Assembly: GCF_900166655.1 (NCBI RefSeq)
Contig: NZ_FVZB01000006.1
Coordinates: 124,001 to 188,000 of the forward strand
Length of the DNA stretch: 64,000 nucleotides
Direction of reading: 5' to 3'
DNA from: Halobacillus hunanensis
GTDB lineage: Bacteria > Bacillota > Bacilli > Bacillales > Halobacillaceae
In this document: positions 29,598 through 41,024 of the stretch, piece after piece
Numbering within the stretch: position 1 is the first letter of the stretch
Layout of the letters: each line of letters begins with the position of its first letter
The notes under the pieces: model-generated
Database searches by the model: none
Told to the model about the DNA's origin: nothing
The model's input: only the letters and a program-made list of their open reading frames with translations
Made by a program: the position numbers and the translations under genes

Positions 29598-30352
29598 CGA
29601 ACCACGACTCCTCTCTCTGCCAAGTATCTCTTCACGTTTCCTATTGAGGTTTCTTTGTAATGAAAAATAGAAGCAGCCAGTGCCGCATCGGCATTAACAT
29701 TTTCAAACACTTCGTAGAAATGCTGTGCTGAACCAGCACCTCCTGAGGCAATGACCGGAACTTGTATGACTTCCTGAACTGCTTGTAGTAAAGGTAAATC
29801 AAAGCCTGATTTCTCCCCATCTTGATTCATAGAGGTTAATAAAATCTCTCCCGCTCCCAGGCGAACAGCTTCTTCGGCCCACTCTGTGACCAGCCACTCA
29901 GTCGGGGTTCTGCCGCCATGAGTGTACACACGCCACGTGTCCACCGAGCTGTCAAAACGAGCGTCAATGGCTACAACGATACATTGGCTGCCAAAGTAGT
30001 CGGCCCCCTCTCGTATCAAATCCGGACGTTTCACTGCAGCTGAGTTTAAGGAAACTTTGTCAGCACCGCTGCGTAACGTTTCCTTAATGTCTTGTAACGT
30101 ACGAATCCCTCCGCCAACTGTGAAAGGGATGGCTAATTCCGAAGCCACTTCCCTAACGACGTCTATCATCGTTTTTTCTCCTTCATGACTAGCTGAAATG
30201 TCGAGAAAAACAAGCTCATCTGCACCTTGTTCATCATATACTTTTGCTAATTCAACAGGGTCGCCCGCATCACGAATATCCACGAATTGAACACCTTTAA
30301 CAACTCTTCCTTCTTTCACGTCTAAGCAGGGAATAATCCGTTTAGATAACAT
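29594..30352 (-). CDS. hisF: Imidazole glycerol phosphate synthase, cyclase subunit
   Basis: A 252-residue TIM barrel that uses ammonia from HisH to close the imidazole ring. Key residues are the N-terminal aspartate in [17 protein letters not shown] (catalytic Asp11 region), [23 protein letters not shown], the second catalytic aspartate in [15 protein letters not shown], and [13 protein letters not shown]. The start overlaps the hisA stop by one base (TAATG). Confidence 0.97.
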   Translation of the reverse strand: MLSKRIIPCLDVKEGRVVKGVQFVDIRDAGDPVELAKVYDEQGADELVFLDISASHEGEKTMIDVVREVASELAIPFTVGGGIRTLQDIKETLRSGADKVSLNSAAVKRPDLIREGADYFGSQCIVVAIDARFDSSVDTWRVYTHGGRTPTEWLVTEWAEEAVRLGAGEILLTSMNQDGEKSGFDLPLLQAVQEVIQVPVIASGGAGSAQHFYEVFENVNADAALAASIFHYKETSIGNVKRYLAERGVVVR

Positions 30353-31083
30353 TAGCGCACCTCCACTCGAAGTGCTTCAGACAGCTGGAAACGATTCGTA
30401 TACAACGCTTTTCCTACTATAGAGCCAATGACGTGCTGATCTTGATATTCCTTGAGTTCACTCAAGTCTTCAAGTCCTTGAATTCCACCCGAAGCGATCA
30501 CGTTCACCCCTGTTTCAGACGCTAAGCGAACAATCTCTTTCGTGTTTGGTCCCTGAAGCATTCCATCTTTGGCAATATCGGTATAAATAAAGGTTTCTGC
30601 CCCAGCCTCTGCCAGTTCTTTCCCTAAATCAACCGCCTTCACTTCAGAACGCTCAAGCCAGCCTTCAGTTGCTATAAATCCTTCTCTTGCATCTAACCCG
30701 ATTACGATTTTTTCTTTATACTTCTTTAACAGCTGTTTCGTTAATGGAAGATCACGAATAGCTAGCGAGCCAATTATGACACGGTTAACTCCTTGATCAA
30801 GGTAGAAGGCCGCATCCTGTTCAGATCGAATGCCTCCTCCAACTTGTACGTTACAATCAAGGTCCTGAGCCACCCTTAAGACATGTTTGGCATTTTGCTT
30901 TGATCCTGCTTTTGCCCCGTCCAAATCGACCATATGAATCCAGGATGCTCCAACGTCAGCAAACTCCTTTGCCACTTCAAAGGGATTATCTCCATAAACA
31001 GTTTGTTTGTTAAAATCGCCTTGTTCTAAGCGGACACACTTTCCATCACGCATATCTATTGCAGGAAAAATTGTAAAACTCAT
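30352..31083 (-). CDS. hisA: ProFAR isomerase HisA
   Basis: A 243-residue TIM barrel performing the Amadori-type isomerisation of ProFAR to PRFAR. It shows the catalytic [48 protein letters not shown], the second catalytic aspartate in [14 protein letters not shown], and [14 protein letters not shown] start at the ATG at 31083, eight bases after AAGGAG; a GTG one codon earlier is too close. It overlaps the hisH stop by one base. Confidence 0.96.
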   Translation of the reverse strand: MSFTIFPAIDMRDGKCVRLEQGDFNKQTVYGDNPFEVAKEFADVGASWIHMVDLDGAKAGSKQNAKHVLRVAQDLDCNVQVGGGIRSEQDAAFYLDQGVNRVIIGSLAIRDLPLTKQLLKKYKEKIVIGLDAREGFIATEGWLERSEVKAVDLGKELAEAGAETFIYTDIAKDGMLQGPNTKEIVRLASETGVNVIASGGIQGLEDLSELKEYQDQHVIGSIVGKALYTNRFQLSEALRVEVR

Positions 31084-31718
31084 CACGCATGCTCCTTACT
31101 CATTTGCTTGCAGAAGTTTTCTAATAATTGCATCCCGGCTCGACCACTTTTTTCAGGATGAAACTGACTGGCTACGAGAGGACCTCTCCCTACGATAGCC
31201 GGCACATCCATGTGATAATCAGCCGTGGCATATAAAAGAGACGAATCTTCTGTTTGAACAACATAGGAATGAACGAAATACACAAACTCTTCTTCAACTT
31301 CGAATAAAATGGGTTGCTCTGGCTGATGGATTTTTAACCGATTCCACCCCATGTGTGGCACCTTATAAGGGACTCCTTGTTGATCTCGCCCTGTGAATCG
31401 TCTAATTTTCCCGGGAAATAAACCTAGTCCGGCCGTAGTCCCGCCTTCTTCACTTTCTTCAAATAAAAGCTGCATCCCCAGGCAAATACCATATAGAGGT
31501 ACACCTTCATCCACTTTTCTTCGAATAAAGTCGATAAACTGATGTTCATGCAAGGCCTTCATGGCATCGGGAAAGGCCCCAACCCCAGGCAATATATAAC
31601 CATGACAGTTCTCAAGCTTGCTGGGGCGATCACCTATTACATAAGGAATATCAAGCCTTTCTAATGCTTTAGAAACGCTGAATAAGTTTCCCATTCCGTA
31701 GTCAATGATTCCAATCAT
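31083..31718 (-). CDS. hisH: Imidazole glycerol phosphate synthase, glutaminase subunit
   Basis: A 211-residue class I glutamine amidotransferase that feeds ammonia to HisF. The nucleophile cysteine is in [20 protein letters not shown], and the catalytic histidine and glutamate are in [12 protein letters not shown]. The N-terminus [14 protein letters not shown] and oxyanion loop [11 protein letters not shown] are standard. It is immediately adjacent to hisB with no gap. Confidence 0.97.
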   Translation of the reverse strand: MIGIIDYGMGNLFSVSKALERLDIPYVIGDRPSKLENCHGYILPGVGAFPDAMKALHEHQFIDFIRRKVDEGVPLYGICLGMQLLFEESEEGGTTAGLGLFPGKIRRFTGRDQQGVPYKVPHMGWNRLKIHQPEQPILFEVEEEFVYFVHSYVVQTEDSSLLYATADYHMDVPAIVGRGPLVASQFHPEKSGRAGMQLLENFCKQMSKEHA

Positions 31719-32306
31719 TTATAAACTTCCTTTCGTACTCGGCACTCCTTGAATACGGGAATCGATCTGGGTGGCTTCATCCAGTGCCCTGGCTAATGCC
31801 TTGAACATGGCCTCGATAATGTGATGAGTATTATGGCCGTGGTGAAGCACAATATGCAGATTCATCCGTGCTTCAACAGCAAGTTTCCAAAAGAATTCAT
31901 GCACATTTTCTGTATCAAATGACCCCACACGGTCTTTAGGCAATGCTGCTTTCCATTCAAAATGCGGACGGTCGCTCAGATCGATCGCCACCGTAACGAG
32001 GGTTTCATCCATAGGAAGCGTCATAGAACCGTATCGTTTAATTCCTTTTTTATCGCCCAGGGCTTGCCGTAAAGCTTGCCCAAGGCAAATGCCAAGATCC
32101 TCTGTTAAATGGTGGTCGTCCACTTCCACATCACCTTTACCCGTGGCATTTAAATCAAATAACCCGTGCTTCGTGAACAACTCCAGCATATGTGCCATAA
32201 AAGGCACCTGTACCTGGAGGTCAGTTTGGCCTTCACCATCAATATTTAAATCAATCCGGATATCTGTTTCTCGAGTCGTTCTCGTAATTGATGCTGTTCG
32301 AGTCAT
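31719..32306 (-). CDS. hisB: Imidazoleglycerol-phosphate dehydratase
   Basis: A 195-residue manganese enzyme that dehydrates imidazole glycerol phosphate. The metal-binding histidine clusters are DDHHLTEDLGICLGQAL and LHHGHNTHHIIEAMFKALARAL; FMAHMLELFTKHGLFDL is also present. It is the monofunctional form without a phosphatase domain. The ATG at 32306 lies 8 bases after AAGGAG; an ATG two codons earlier is too close to the site. It slightly overlaps the end of hisD. Confidence 0.96.
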   Translation of the reverse strand: MTRTASITRTTRETDIRIDLNIDGEGQTDLQVQVPFMAHMLELFTKHGLFDLNATGKGDVEVDDHHLTEDLGICLGQALRQALGDKKGIKRYGSMTLPMDETLVTVAIDLSDRPHFEWKAALPKDRVGSFDTENVHEFFWKLAVEARMNLHIVLHHGHNTHHIIEAMFKALARALDEATQIDSRIQGVPSTKGSL

Positions 32307-33577
32307 TTCCATCGCTCCTTGCGTGTTTCAATCGCTCTAGCATGAGCTTCTAATCCTTCTAACCTGGCAAATTGCGCAATCTTTTCGGCATGTTGCTGTA
32401 ATGCTTGTTCACTATATGAAATCACACTCGACTTTTTAACAAAATCATCTACAGTGAGCGGGCTTGAGAACCGTGCTGTGCCGTTCGTCGGAAGCACGTG
32501 GTTCGGTCCTGCGTAGTAATCACCGACGGGCTCACTGCTATAAGGTCCTAGAAAAATAGCTCCCGCATGCTTAACTTTTGCCATGTCTTGAAAAGGATCT
32601 GCTGTCACAATTTCTAAGTGTTCCGCAGCAATTTCATTTATGGTATCCAATGCCTCCGCTTTTGTGTCACACACAATTATAGCACCATAATCCTCAATAC
32701 TAGCTTTAGCAATTTGATACCTGGGCAAGGACCGGAGCTGTGCGTGAACGGCGGTGCGAACGTCTTCTGCCAAAGTTTCATCTGTTGTAACAAGAATGCT
32801 GGAAGATCTTGCATCGTGTTCAGCTTGCGACAGCAAATCAGCCGCTAATTCATCAGCTTTCGCAGTATGGTCCGCCAAGATCGCAATCTCACTTGGTCCT
32901 GCGATCATATCGATATCAACATTTCCGAATACTTCCCGTTTAGCTAAGGCTACATACACATTCCCAGGGCCGGTAATTTTGTCTACAGGGTCCAATGTTT
33001 CTGTCCCGTAAGCTAAAGCTGCAATGGCCTGAGCCCCTCCTGCTTTATAAACCTGGTCAATTCCTAGCAGCTGGGCTGCTGCGAGCACCCCAGTTGGGAT
33101 ATTCCCCTCCTTGTCTGGCGGTGTTACCATCACGACCCGTTCAACTCCGGCTGCCTGGGCAGGGATTACGTTCATCAGTACTGAAGAAGGGTAAGCAGCC
33201 GTTCCACCAGGCACGTAAATTCCAGCTGCATCGATGGGCGTCACTTTTTGTCCAAGAATCGTCCCATCATCCTTCGCATCAAACCAAGAAACAGTTTGTT
33301 GCTTTTCATGAAAATTTCTAATGTTCGCTGCCGCTTCTTCTAAGATCGTTCTATAATCCTGATCCATTGATGTATAAGCTTCAGTCAATTCTGCCTTCGT
33401 GACACGCCAGTTCTCAATGTCCGCCCCATCAAATTGTTTCGTATAGGTTTGAACAGCTTGATCTCCGTTTTGCTTTACTTGCTGGATAATGTCTTGAACC
33501 GCTTGTCTCTGCTCTTTTGTGCCCTGATCGACACTTCGTCTCAGGGAGGATACGTCAGATCTTCTCATCATTCTCAT
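32303..33577 (-). CDS. hisD: Histidinol dehydrogenase
   Basis: A 424-residue zinc enzyme carrying out the last two oxidations, histidinol to histidine. Recognisable segments are the family signature region beginning [14 protein letters not shown] and extending through [55 protein letters not shown] and [18 protein letters not shown] with the zinc-binding histidine. The ATG overlaps the hisG stop as ATGA, with GGAGGTGG seven bases upstream. Confidence 0.97.
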   Translation of the reverse strand: MRMMRRSDVSSLRRSVDQGTKEQRQAVQDIIQQVKQNGDQAVQTYTKQFDGADIENWRVTKAELTEAYTSMDQDYRTILEEAAANIRNFHEKQQTVSWFDAKDDGTILGQKVTPIDAAGIYVPGGTAAYPSSVLMNVIPAQAAGVERVVMVTPPDKEGNIPTGVLAAAQLLGIDQVYKAGGAQAIAALAYGTETLDPVDKITGPGNVYVALAKREVFGNVDIDMIAGPSEIAILADHTAKADELAADLLSQAEHDARSSSILVTTDETLAEDVRTAVHAQLRSLPRYQIAKASIEDYGAIIVCDTKAEALDTINEIAAEHLEIVTADPFQDMAKVKHAGAIFLGPYSSEPVGDYYAGPNHVLPTNGTARFSSPLTVDDFVKKSSVISYSEQALQQHAEKIAQFARLEGLEAHARAIETRKERWK

Positions 33578-34212
33578 GAACGTTCCACCTCCACGACGGC
33601 ACTTAACTCACGCACCATTACATCAATTTCACTGCTTTTCATCCTGTAACTCACTGGGTTCACAATTAGCCTGGAAGTAATATCAGCAATCTTTTCATAT
33701 TGGATTAATCCATTCTCCTTCAACGTACGCCCTGAAGAAACGATATCCACGATTCGGTCAGCCAGACCAATAAGCGGGGCAAGCTCAATGGACCCATTCA
33801 GTGGAATAATTTCAATCTGCTCACCTTGTTCCCTGAAGTAGTCAGACGCCACTCTTGGATACTTTGTTGCAATTTTAGGGGCAATCCGTCCAAGCGGTTG
33901 ATCAGGAAGGCCGGCGACGGCGACATAACAGGGACTGATTTGTAAATCCAGTACTTCATATACATCACGATCCTGCTCTAACAGGACATCTTTGCCAGCT
34001 ATGCCGATATCCGCAGCTCCATATTCGACGTAAGTCACCACATCCATTGGTTTAGCCATCATAATTTTAATGTTTTGTTCTGGAAACTCTAGAATCAGCT
34101 TTCTGGAATCTTCGGCATCTGAGGCCACATGATAGCCTGCCTGCTTCATTAGCTCTGCTGCTTCCTCATAAATTCTTCCTTTTGGCATGGCGATCGTTAA
34201 GGCATTATTCAT
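33574..34212 (-). CDS. hisG: ATP phosphoribosyltransferase, short form
   Basis: A 212-residue catalytic subunit of the first enzyme of histidine synthesis. It is the short HisG type lacking the C-terminal allosteric domain, so it needs HisZ, encoded directly upstream. It shows [38 protein letters not shown], the PRPP-binding [36 protein letters not shown] start at the ATG at 34212, eight bases after AAGGAGG; a TTG precedes it by one codon. It overlaps the end of hisZ. Confidence 0.96.
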   Translation of the reverse strand: MNNALTIAMPKGRIYEEAAELMKQAGYHVASDAEDSRKLILEFPEQNIKIMMAKPMDVVTYVEYGAADIGIAGKDVLLEQDRDVYEVLDLQISPCYVAVAGLPDQPLGRIAPKIATKYPRVASDYFREQGEQIEIIPLNGSIELAPLIGLADRIVDIVSSGRTLKENGLIQYEKIADITSRLIVNPVSYRMKSSEIDVMVRELSAVVEVERS

Positions 34213-35392
34213 CAAGACCGCCTCCTTTTTCAGTAAAATCTACAGTTTCTTGGAGCTGTTCTTTAAACTTTTCTAGATCTGGAATCTGATCAACATGCTG
34301 CAAGAGCACATAAAATCCTTCCTGTCGTAGTGCTCGAGCTTTTTGTAAACCTTCCGCATGTGTATCATCATCGACGATTACTCCCACTCTAATGTCATCC
34401 TCTTGTTCCTGGACCTCAAGCGCTTCTAGCAGTCGTTCTAAGTGTATGGCAAAGCCTGTTGCCGAAGTGTTGAGCTGAAAGGACGGCAGCAAAGCATCAT
34501 AGCGCCCTCCATTACAAAGTAATGCTCCTAGCTTAGGGGCATAACCTTCGAACAATATCCCCGTATAATAGTTCATATGACTGATTAAATTGAGATCCAC
34601 ATGGACGTACTGGTCAACACCATACTGCTTCAAAATTTTATACAGCTGCTTTAATTCATTTACGGCCTGCATGCACGATTGATTTCGAGCCAGTGCCTTA
34701 CTAGCTGTAAACACTTCCTCGCCGCCGCGCAGTTTCAAAATGGAAAGCAAAGCATGTTTTGTTTCCTCAGGAAGCTGACTCAACTTTACGTCCTCGCGAA
34801 AACCTACATAATTTTTTCGATAAAGATGTTGCAGAAGAAGGTCTGTTATTTCGGACTCTTCCCCAAGCAAATCCTGGAAGAAAGATTTTACAAATCCAAT
34901 ATGGCCAATGGTAATAACAAATTCATCTAAGCCCGACTGCTTCAATGAATCTACTAATAGAGCAATGACTTCTGCATCCCCATAAGAGGAATGATCCCCA
35001 ATCAGCTCCGTACCCACTTGTTCAAACTGAGCTGGTTTGCCTCCTTCTGTCTGTTGAGCTCGAAAAACTGGACCTTCGTAAGCAAGCCTTAACGGAAACT
35101 CAGCATCTTTAAGCTGTGAGGCCGCCACTCGAGCAATTGGTGCCGTCATATCCGGACGCAGAACGAGCGTATGACCCTGCTGATCCAATAATTTAAACAA
35201 TTGCTGCTCAGGTGTTGCACTCATTTTCCCCACCGTTTCATGATACTCAAGCAGCGGGGTATCCATCAGCGAATAGCCATAGGAGAGAATCGCGGAAGTA
35301 AGCCTTTCCCTGGCCTTCGTTTTTTGATTATAAAAAAAAGGAAGCGTGTCGCGCATTCCCAGTGGTTTTTCAAACATAAGCCTTTTAGCCAT
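34205..35392 (-). CDS. hisZ: ATP phosphoribosyltransferase regulatory subunit
   Basis: A 395-residue paralogue of histidyl-tRNA synthetase that assembles with short HisG and gives feedback control by histidine. It has class II synthetase features ([62 protein letters not shown]) but lacks the anticodon-binding domain of a true HisRS. It is the first gene of hisZGDBHAF(IE). AAAGG lies 11 bases before the ATG. Confidence 0.95.
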   Translation of the reverse strand: MAKRLMFEKPLGMRDTLPFFYNQKTKARERLTSAILSYGYSLMDTPLLEYHETVGKMSATPEQQLFKLLDQQGHTLVLRPDMTAPIARVAASQLKDAEFPLRLAYEGPVFRAQQTEGGKPAQFEQVGTELIGDHSSYGDAEVIALLVDSLKQSGLDEFVITIGHIGFVKSFFQDLLGEESEITDLLLQHLYRKNYVGFREDVKLSQLPEETKHALLSILKLRGGEEVFTASKALARNQSCMQAVNELKQLYKILKQYGVDQYVHVDLNLISHMNYYTGILFEGYAPKLGALLCNGGRYDALLPSFQLNTSATGFAIHLERLLEALEVQEQEDDIRVGVIVDDDTHAEGLQKARALRQEGFYVLLQHVDQIPDLEKFKEQLQETVDFTEKGGGLDE

Positions 35393-35438
35393 TGAAGTAC
35401 CAACCTTTCTAAAACGAAAAATCCTTTAGTATGCTAAT

Positions 35439-35467
35439 ATGTTAACAAAATAAAGACAAACCGTCAA
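35439..35467 (-). promoter_or_regulatory. Predicted promoter of the histidine operon
   Basis: TTGACG (35462-35467) and TAACAT (35439-35444) with a 17-base spacer on the minus strand, 46 bases before hisZ. No T-box, attenuator or operator palindrome is visible in the leader. Confidence 0.55.
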
Positions 35468-35550
35468 AGCATTTATTATTTCTTTCCCTTCCCTCACAAT
35501 CGGCAAACCAGAGCTTGTGTCTCCACCCGTGGTCCCAAACAAATTCATAA

Positions 35551-35582
35551 AAGAAAAAAGCACCGAAAATCAATTCCAGTGC
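35551..35582 (-). terminator. Terminator of the 272-residue membrane protein gene
   Basis: On the minus strand AAGCACTGGAA pairs with TTTCGGTGCTT (with G-T pairs), followed by TTTTTTC. It starts 2 bases after the stop codon. Confidence 0.75.
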
Positions 35583-35584
35583 TT

Positions 35585-36403
35585 CTAACCATTCATACTA
35601 GTTTGTAACAAAAACAAGAAAGCTACTAATGAATGAGGGATCCTATCGCGAATTTCCCACTCAATCAAATAACCAGCCATTTTGTCAAAGCGATCTGCCG
35701 CTTCTATCGGGACGGCTCCCCTCTTTGCGACAGCCCACACCTTTCCATCTTCGTCCGAGATCGTATAGTGACCGATGTGCGTATCACCTTCAGCCTTCCA
35801 GTGGACATTCGCCTTTTCAATGTAATAAAACGTGCTTTTACTTGATTTCTTATTGCGCTTTAATTCAGTATAAGCCACATAGTTTCCATTAGGGTGCTGA
35901 ACATACCCTCTCCAATGTGTACCGCCTTTTTTATCAATTTTATAAGAAGATTCACCCTGTTCCCCAATCATCTGATAGGAGGCGGGGGTCAGCCACCCGC
36001 CCGCATAGATAGATGCTAAAGTGCCCATGAGCCGATTACCAAACGGATCTTGTTTGATCTCACTGTAAACAGCTCCGTCCATATCGTATAACGTAGCATG
36101 AAAAATAGAGGAAGCCTTATGACCAATGTACATCCGCTTAGGAAACCTGTTAAATGTCTGAAGGGATAAATCCTCAACAAATTGAAGTGACTGCTTTGCT
36201 TTTAATGAATCTTTCCAGCCGCTTTTAAGGAGTGCTCCGCCTATTGCTGAAAAGAAAATAGCATAGAATACACCCAAGGCAGCACTGCTGCCGTTTGTAT
36301 AAAAAATCGAGGTAATAAAAACGACCATTCCGGTGAGGAAAATGCAGCCTGTTAACAGCTGTCTTCTAGCATCCCTTCGAATCAAGCTTTGCACATCCGT
36401 CAT
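35585..36403 (-). CDS. Membrane-anchored protein of unknown function
   Basis: A 272-residue protein with two adjacent N-terminal transmembrane helices (LLTGCIFLTGMVVFITSIFY, about 18-37, and LGVFYAIFFSAIGGALL, about 44-60). A soluble domain of about 200 residues follows, rich in alternating aromatic and charged strands (THWRGYVQHPNGNYVAYTELKR; FYYIEKANVHWKAEGDTHIGHYTI). The strand pattern recalls tubby/LURP-one beta-barrels, which is only an impression. GGAGGGG lies six bases before the ATG at 36403; nine upstream codons in frame are unsupported. It stands alone between glpD and hisZ with its own terminator. Confidence 0.7.
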   Translation of the reverse strand: MTDVQSLIRRDARRQLLTGCIFLTGMVVFITSIFYTNGSSAALGVFYAIFFSAIGGALLKSGWKDSLKAKQSLQFVEDLSLQTFNRFPKRMYIGHKASSIFHATLYDMDGAVYSEIKQDPFGNRLMGTLASIYAGGWLTPASYQMIGEQGESSYKIDKKGGTHWRGYVQHPNGNYVAYTELKRNKKSSKSTFYYIEKANVHWKAEGDTHIGHYTISDEDGKVWAVAKRGAVPIEAADRFDKMAGYLIEWEIRDRIPHSLVAFLFLLQTSMNG

Positions 36404-36499
36404 AAAAAGCCCCTCCATAAAAACCAACATTAATTAGTAAAATTATACATTAGAAAAGACGATCACTCAATACTAAGAGAGACCGCCTTCCCATTACGA

Positions 36500-38167
36500 C
36501 TATCCTATTTCCACCGGCTGAACAGCTTCTTCTAACAATTGGTTTAATTCATCCGTGTACGCTTGCTTTTGTTTAGCTGTCCACTCTAACTCGTTTGCCA
36601 TGAAGTCTATAACTGCATGTTGATGCTGTTTCACCCACTTTATATCAAAGAAGAGTGCCCCTGTCCTTCTGATAAAGAAATCAACAGGTTTGTAGATCAT
36701 TTCATACTCTAACGCGACTACAAGCTGAGCGAAAGCAACCGGGTCGATTTGTGCACGTTCAGCATCCGTTTTTCTTTCCTTAAATAAATTAAATACAGTA
36801 TCGACATTAGCTCCGTATAAGCTCACGAGCTTATTAGCAGCTTCCTTCGACAATCCCATAGATTCACCAATCTTAATTCGCTCTTCCTTAAATTGCTTAA
36901 ACCCTTTCGAACCGTTAACTTCCCCGCCTGACAGTGGCTTATGAATGGTTTCAGAATCGGAGTAGCGGATTCCGTATTCTTCCATTAATTTGTCACGAAC
37001 TAAATCAACGGCGGATTGAGCCATCTTCCGATAACCTGTCAATTTGCCGCCTGCCATTGAAATCAAACCGGAATCGGAAACAAAGATCTCATCTTTACGG
37101 GAAATTTCTGATGGGTCTTTGCCTTCCTCATGAATCAGCGGTCTTACCCCAACCCAGCTGGATTCTACATCATCTTCTGTGACTTCAACGGTTGGGAACA
37201 TATAGTGAATGGCTTCCAAGATATAATCTCGATCTGCCGTCGTCAGTTTAGGATGGGAAATCTCCCCATCATACTCTGTATCCGTTGTCCCTACATATGT
37301 TTTACCATCCCGCGGTATTGCGAAGATCATTCGACCATCAGGTGTGTCAAAATAAACCGCCTGTTTCAATGGAAATGCGCTCTGGTCAAAAACAAGGTGA
37401 GCCCCTTTCGTGAGCTGCAGCGTTTTTCCCTTTTTAGATCCATCCAGCCCTCGTAATTCATCCACCCACGGACCGCCAGCGTTGACGACTTTTTTAGCCT
37501 GAACTTGATAAGTCTCTCCGCTGATTGTATCTTCCACAATTACTCCTTCAACTGAACCCGCATCGCTGTATAAGAAATCGATTACTTTGGCGTAATTGGT
37601 CGACAGCGCTCCATACTCTACCGCTTTCTTCATGACCTCAAGCGTTAACCGGGCATCATCTGTTTTGTATTCCACATAGAAGCCAGCTCCTTTTAACCCA
37701 TCGCGTTTCACAAGCGGTTCCCGTTCGATCGTTTCCTCGGGGCTCAGCATCGTTCTCCGTTCACTTTTCTTAACACCTGCTAAATAATCATATACTCTCA
37801 ATCCGATATTCGTAGTAAACGGGCCAAAGTTGCCTCCTTCGTGAAATGGCAGCATCATCCACTCTGGTGTGGTCACGTGGGGGCCATTTTCATAAACAAT
37901 CTCACGTTCTTTCCCTACTTCAGCTACCATCTTCACCTCAAATTGTTTTAAGTAACGAAGCCCTCCGTGTACTAGTTTAGTCGAGCGGCTGGACGTACCA
38001 GCTGCGAAGTCCTGCATCTCCACAACTGCCGTTTTCATTCCGCGGCTGGCTGCATCCAATGCAATTCCTGCTCCGGTTATCCCCCCGCCGATTACAAGCA
38101 GATCCCATTGCTCACGATTGAGTTGTTCAAATTGATTCTTACGATGATAATTGGTGAATTTCTCCAT
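36500..38167 (-). CDS. glpD: Aerobic glycerol-3-phosphate dehydrogenase
   Basis: A 555-residue membrane-associated FAD enzyme oxidising glycerol 3-phosphate to dihydroxyacetone phosphate and passing electrons to quinone. The FAD-binding start is DLLVIGGGITGAGIALDAASRG, followed by FAAGTSSRSTKLVHGGLRYL, VVNAGGPWVDELRG, YVGTTDTEYDGEI and SMAGGKLTGYRKMA. Length equals B. subtilis GlpD. AAGGAGAG lies before the ATG at 38167; a 10-codon extension is unsupported. A promoter and terminator hairpin in its leader point to GlpP control. Confidence 0.97.
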   Translation of the reverse strand: MEKFTNYHRKNQFEQLNREQWDLLVIGGGITGAGIALDAASRGMKTAVVEMQDFAAGTSSRSTKLVHGGLRYLKQFEVKMVAEVGKEREIVYENGPHVTTPEWMMLPFHEGGNFGPFTTNIGLRVYDYLAGVKKSERRTMLSPEETIEREPLVKRDGLKGAGFYVEYKTDDARLTLEVMKKAVEYGALSTNYAKVIDFLYSDAGSVEGVIVEDTISGETYQVQAKKVVNAGGPWVDELRGLDGSKKGKTLQLTKGAHLVFDQSAFPLKQAVYFDTPDGRMIFAIPRDGKTYVGTTDTEYDGEISHPKLTTADRDYILEAIHYMFPTVEVTEDDVESSWVGVRPLIHEEGKDPSEISRKDEIFVSDSGLISMAGGKLTGYRKMAQSAVDLVRDKLMEEYGIRYSDSETIHKPLSGGEVNGSKGFKQFKEERIKIGESMGLSKEAANKLVSLYGANVDTVFNLFKERKTDAERAQIDPVAFAQLVVALEYEMIYKPVDFFIRRTGALFFDIKWVKQHQHAVIDFMANELEWTAKQKQAYTDELNQLLEEAVQPVEIG

Positions 38168-38289
38168 ACAATCGATCTCTCCTTCTACCCATTTCATTTC
38201 TAATGAGGCCGTCTGTTACGTTTATTCCCTGATAAAGGTTAAAATATGTGTGGAAATAGCGTACGTGATGAATAACTTTACTGTATTTC

Positions 38290-38347
38290 ACAAAAAAAGA
38301 GACCACGAACATCTTTATAACTATTGTTATAAATTGCCGTGGTCTCT
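38290..38347 (-). terminator. Leader terminator upstream of glpD (GlpP antitermination site)
   Basis: On the minus strand AGAGACCACG (38338-38347) pairs perfectly with CGTGGTCTCT (38298-38307) over 10 bases, followed by TTTTTTTG. It lies 130 bases before glpD, downstream of the glpD promoter. In B. subtilis GlpP bound to glycerol 3-phosphate overrides such a terminator. It also lies after glpK and may end the glpP-glpK transcript. Confidence 0.8.
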
Positions 38348-38382
38348 CCGTATCTCCGACCTCATCTATTAACTTACTTACT

Positions 38383-38410
38383 ATCATAACAGATTTTCTG
38401 CGTTTGTAAA
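38383..38410 (-). promoter_or_regulatory. Predicted glpD promoter
   Basis: TTTACA (38405-38410) and TATGAT (38383-38388) with a 16-base spacer on the minus strand, between glpK and the leader terminator. Transcription would start roughly 30 bases before the hairpin. Confidence 0.65.
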
Positions 38411-38422
38411 AGCAGAACGATA

Positions 38423-39931
<1,509 letters not shown>

Positions 39932-39945
39932 TTACAACCCAACCC

Positions 39946-40488
39946 TCAAAGCTCCCACAGATCTTTGCGGGAAGTGGTGACTGCTGATACACCCGAACGG
40001 ATGGCCTCTTCCACTTCATCTCCAGTACGAATTAATCCACCGGCGATGATCGGCACGCCCAGCCGATCTTTTATTTCTTGTATCATTCCAGGCAGTATTC
40101 CAGGCAAAACTTCTACAAAATCCGGCTGAGCTTTCTTAATGATTTTAACATTATGATCAATGGCTTGACTGTCGATCAGAAACAGCCTTTGAACGGTTAT
40201 TAGTCCATATTTTTTCGCTCGTTGAATAACAGAAGTACGTGTGGAAATCACGCCATCCGGGCGTACTTCCCTGCCAAGAAACTCCATCCCATATTCATCC
40301 GCTTTTAATCCTTGAATGAGATCAACATGAATCAAGATCCTTTTGCCCGCCTTCTGCCCTGCTTTGACCAGTTTCTTTAGCAGCCCGAGACGTGTGTCGA
40401 GCAGGATAATGTACTCTGTGTCAGACTTCAGCAGGTATTCAAAATCTTTCATGTGCTTAATTGCAGGTAAAACACGCTGGTTAATCAT
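39946..40488 (-). CDS. glpP: Glycerol uptake operon antiterminator GlpP
   Basis: A 180-residue TIM-barrel-like mRNA-binding regulator. Typical segments are RVLPAIKHMKDFEYLLKSD, LIHVDLIQGLKADEYGMEFL, PDGVISTRTSVIQRAKKYGL, QRLFLIDSQAI, FVEVLPGILPGMIQEI and PIIAGGLIRTGDEVEEAI. By B. subtilis precedent it binds glpD leader mRNA with glycerol 3-phosphate and prevents termination. The ATG at 40488 overlaps the yvoF stop by one base; a TTG lies one codon before it. Confidence 0.93.
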   Translation of the reverse strand: MINQRVLPAIKHMKDFEYLLKSDTEYIILLDTRLGLLKKLVKAGQKAGKRILIHVDLIQGLKADEYGMEFLGREVRPDGVISTRTSVIQRAKKYGLITVQRLFLIDSQAIDHNVKIIKKAQPDFVEVLPGILPGMIQEIKDRLGVPIIAGGLIRTGDEVEEAIRSGVSAVTTSRKDLWEL

Positions 40489-41021
40489 CAATGTTTTTCC
40501 ACCTCAGTCTCCATGGGGTGGTTACGCTCATCCATTTCTTGCTTTGTATAAATAACCTTCATTGGATTTCCTCCTACAAATGAACCAGCAGGCACATCTT
40601 TATGAACAAGAGTGCCTGCTGATACAATCGCTCCATTACCAATCTGAACACCAGGAAGAATGGTGGAATTCGCTCCAATCATTACTTCGTCTCCAATAGA
40701 TATATTACCTAAGCGATACTCCTTTATTAAATACTCATGGGCCAATATTGTCGTATTATAGCCAATTACGGTATTCCGGCCAACTGATATTTTTTCCGGG
40801 AACATGATGTCCAGCATGACCATGAGGGCGAACGCCGTTTCATCTCCAACTTTCATACGCAAAAAGGTACGGTACATCCAATTCTTCACTTGTAAGAACG
40901 GCATATATCTGGCCAGTTGAATGACGATAAAATTTTTAACCACCTTAAAGAAAGGCACCGTCTTATAAATGTGCCACAAAGAATTGCCCTCATTTACCGG
41001 GTAACGCTGTGTTTTACGCAT
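40488..41021 (-). CDS. yvoF: Acyltransferase with left-handed beta-helix (YvoF type)
   Basis: A 177-residue hexapeptide-repeat acyltransferase. Repeats are visible in ISVGRNTVIGYNTTILAHEY, NISIGDEVMIGANSTILPGVQIG and GAIVSAGTLVHKDVPAGSFVGGNPMKVI, giving a trimeric left-handed helix. The acyl donor and acceptor are unknown. Its place after ppaX is conserved with B. subtilis (hprK-lgt-yvoD-ppaX-yvoF). Here the glycerol genes follow directly, so the operon may extend into glpP. Confidence 0.9.
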   Translation of the reverse strand: MRKTQRYPVNEGNSLWHIYKTVPFFKVVKNFIVIQLARYMPFLQVKNWMYRTFLRMKVGDETAFALMVMLDIMFPEKISVGRNTVIGYNTTILAHEYLIKEYRLGNISIGDEVMIGANSTILPGVQIGNGAIVSAGTLVHKDVPAGSFVGGNPMKVIYTKQEMDERNHPMETEVEKH

Positions 41022-41024
41022 GAC

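Noticed and set aside
34205-35392. Histidyl-tRNA synthetase
   Set aside because: It lacks the anticodon-binding domain and lies directly before a short hisG, so it is the regulatory subunit HisZ.
35393-35584. T-box leader for the histidine operon
   Set aside because: The leader is under 60 bases from the predicted promoter and contains no T-box core sequence or terminator.
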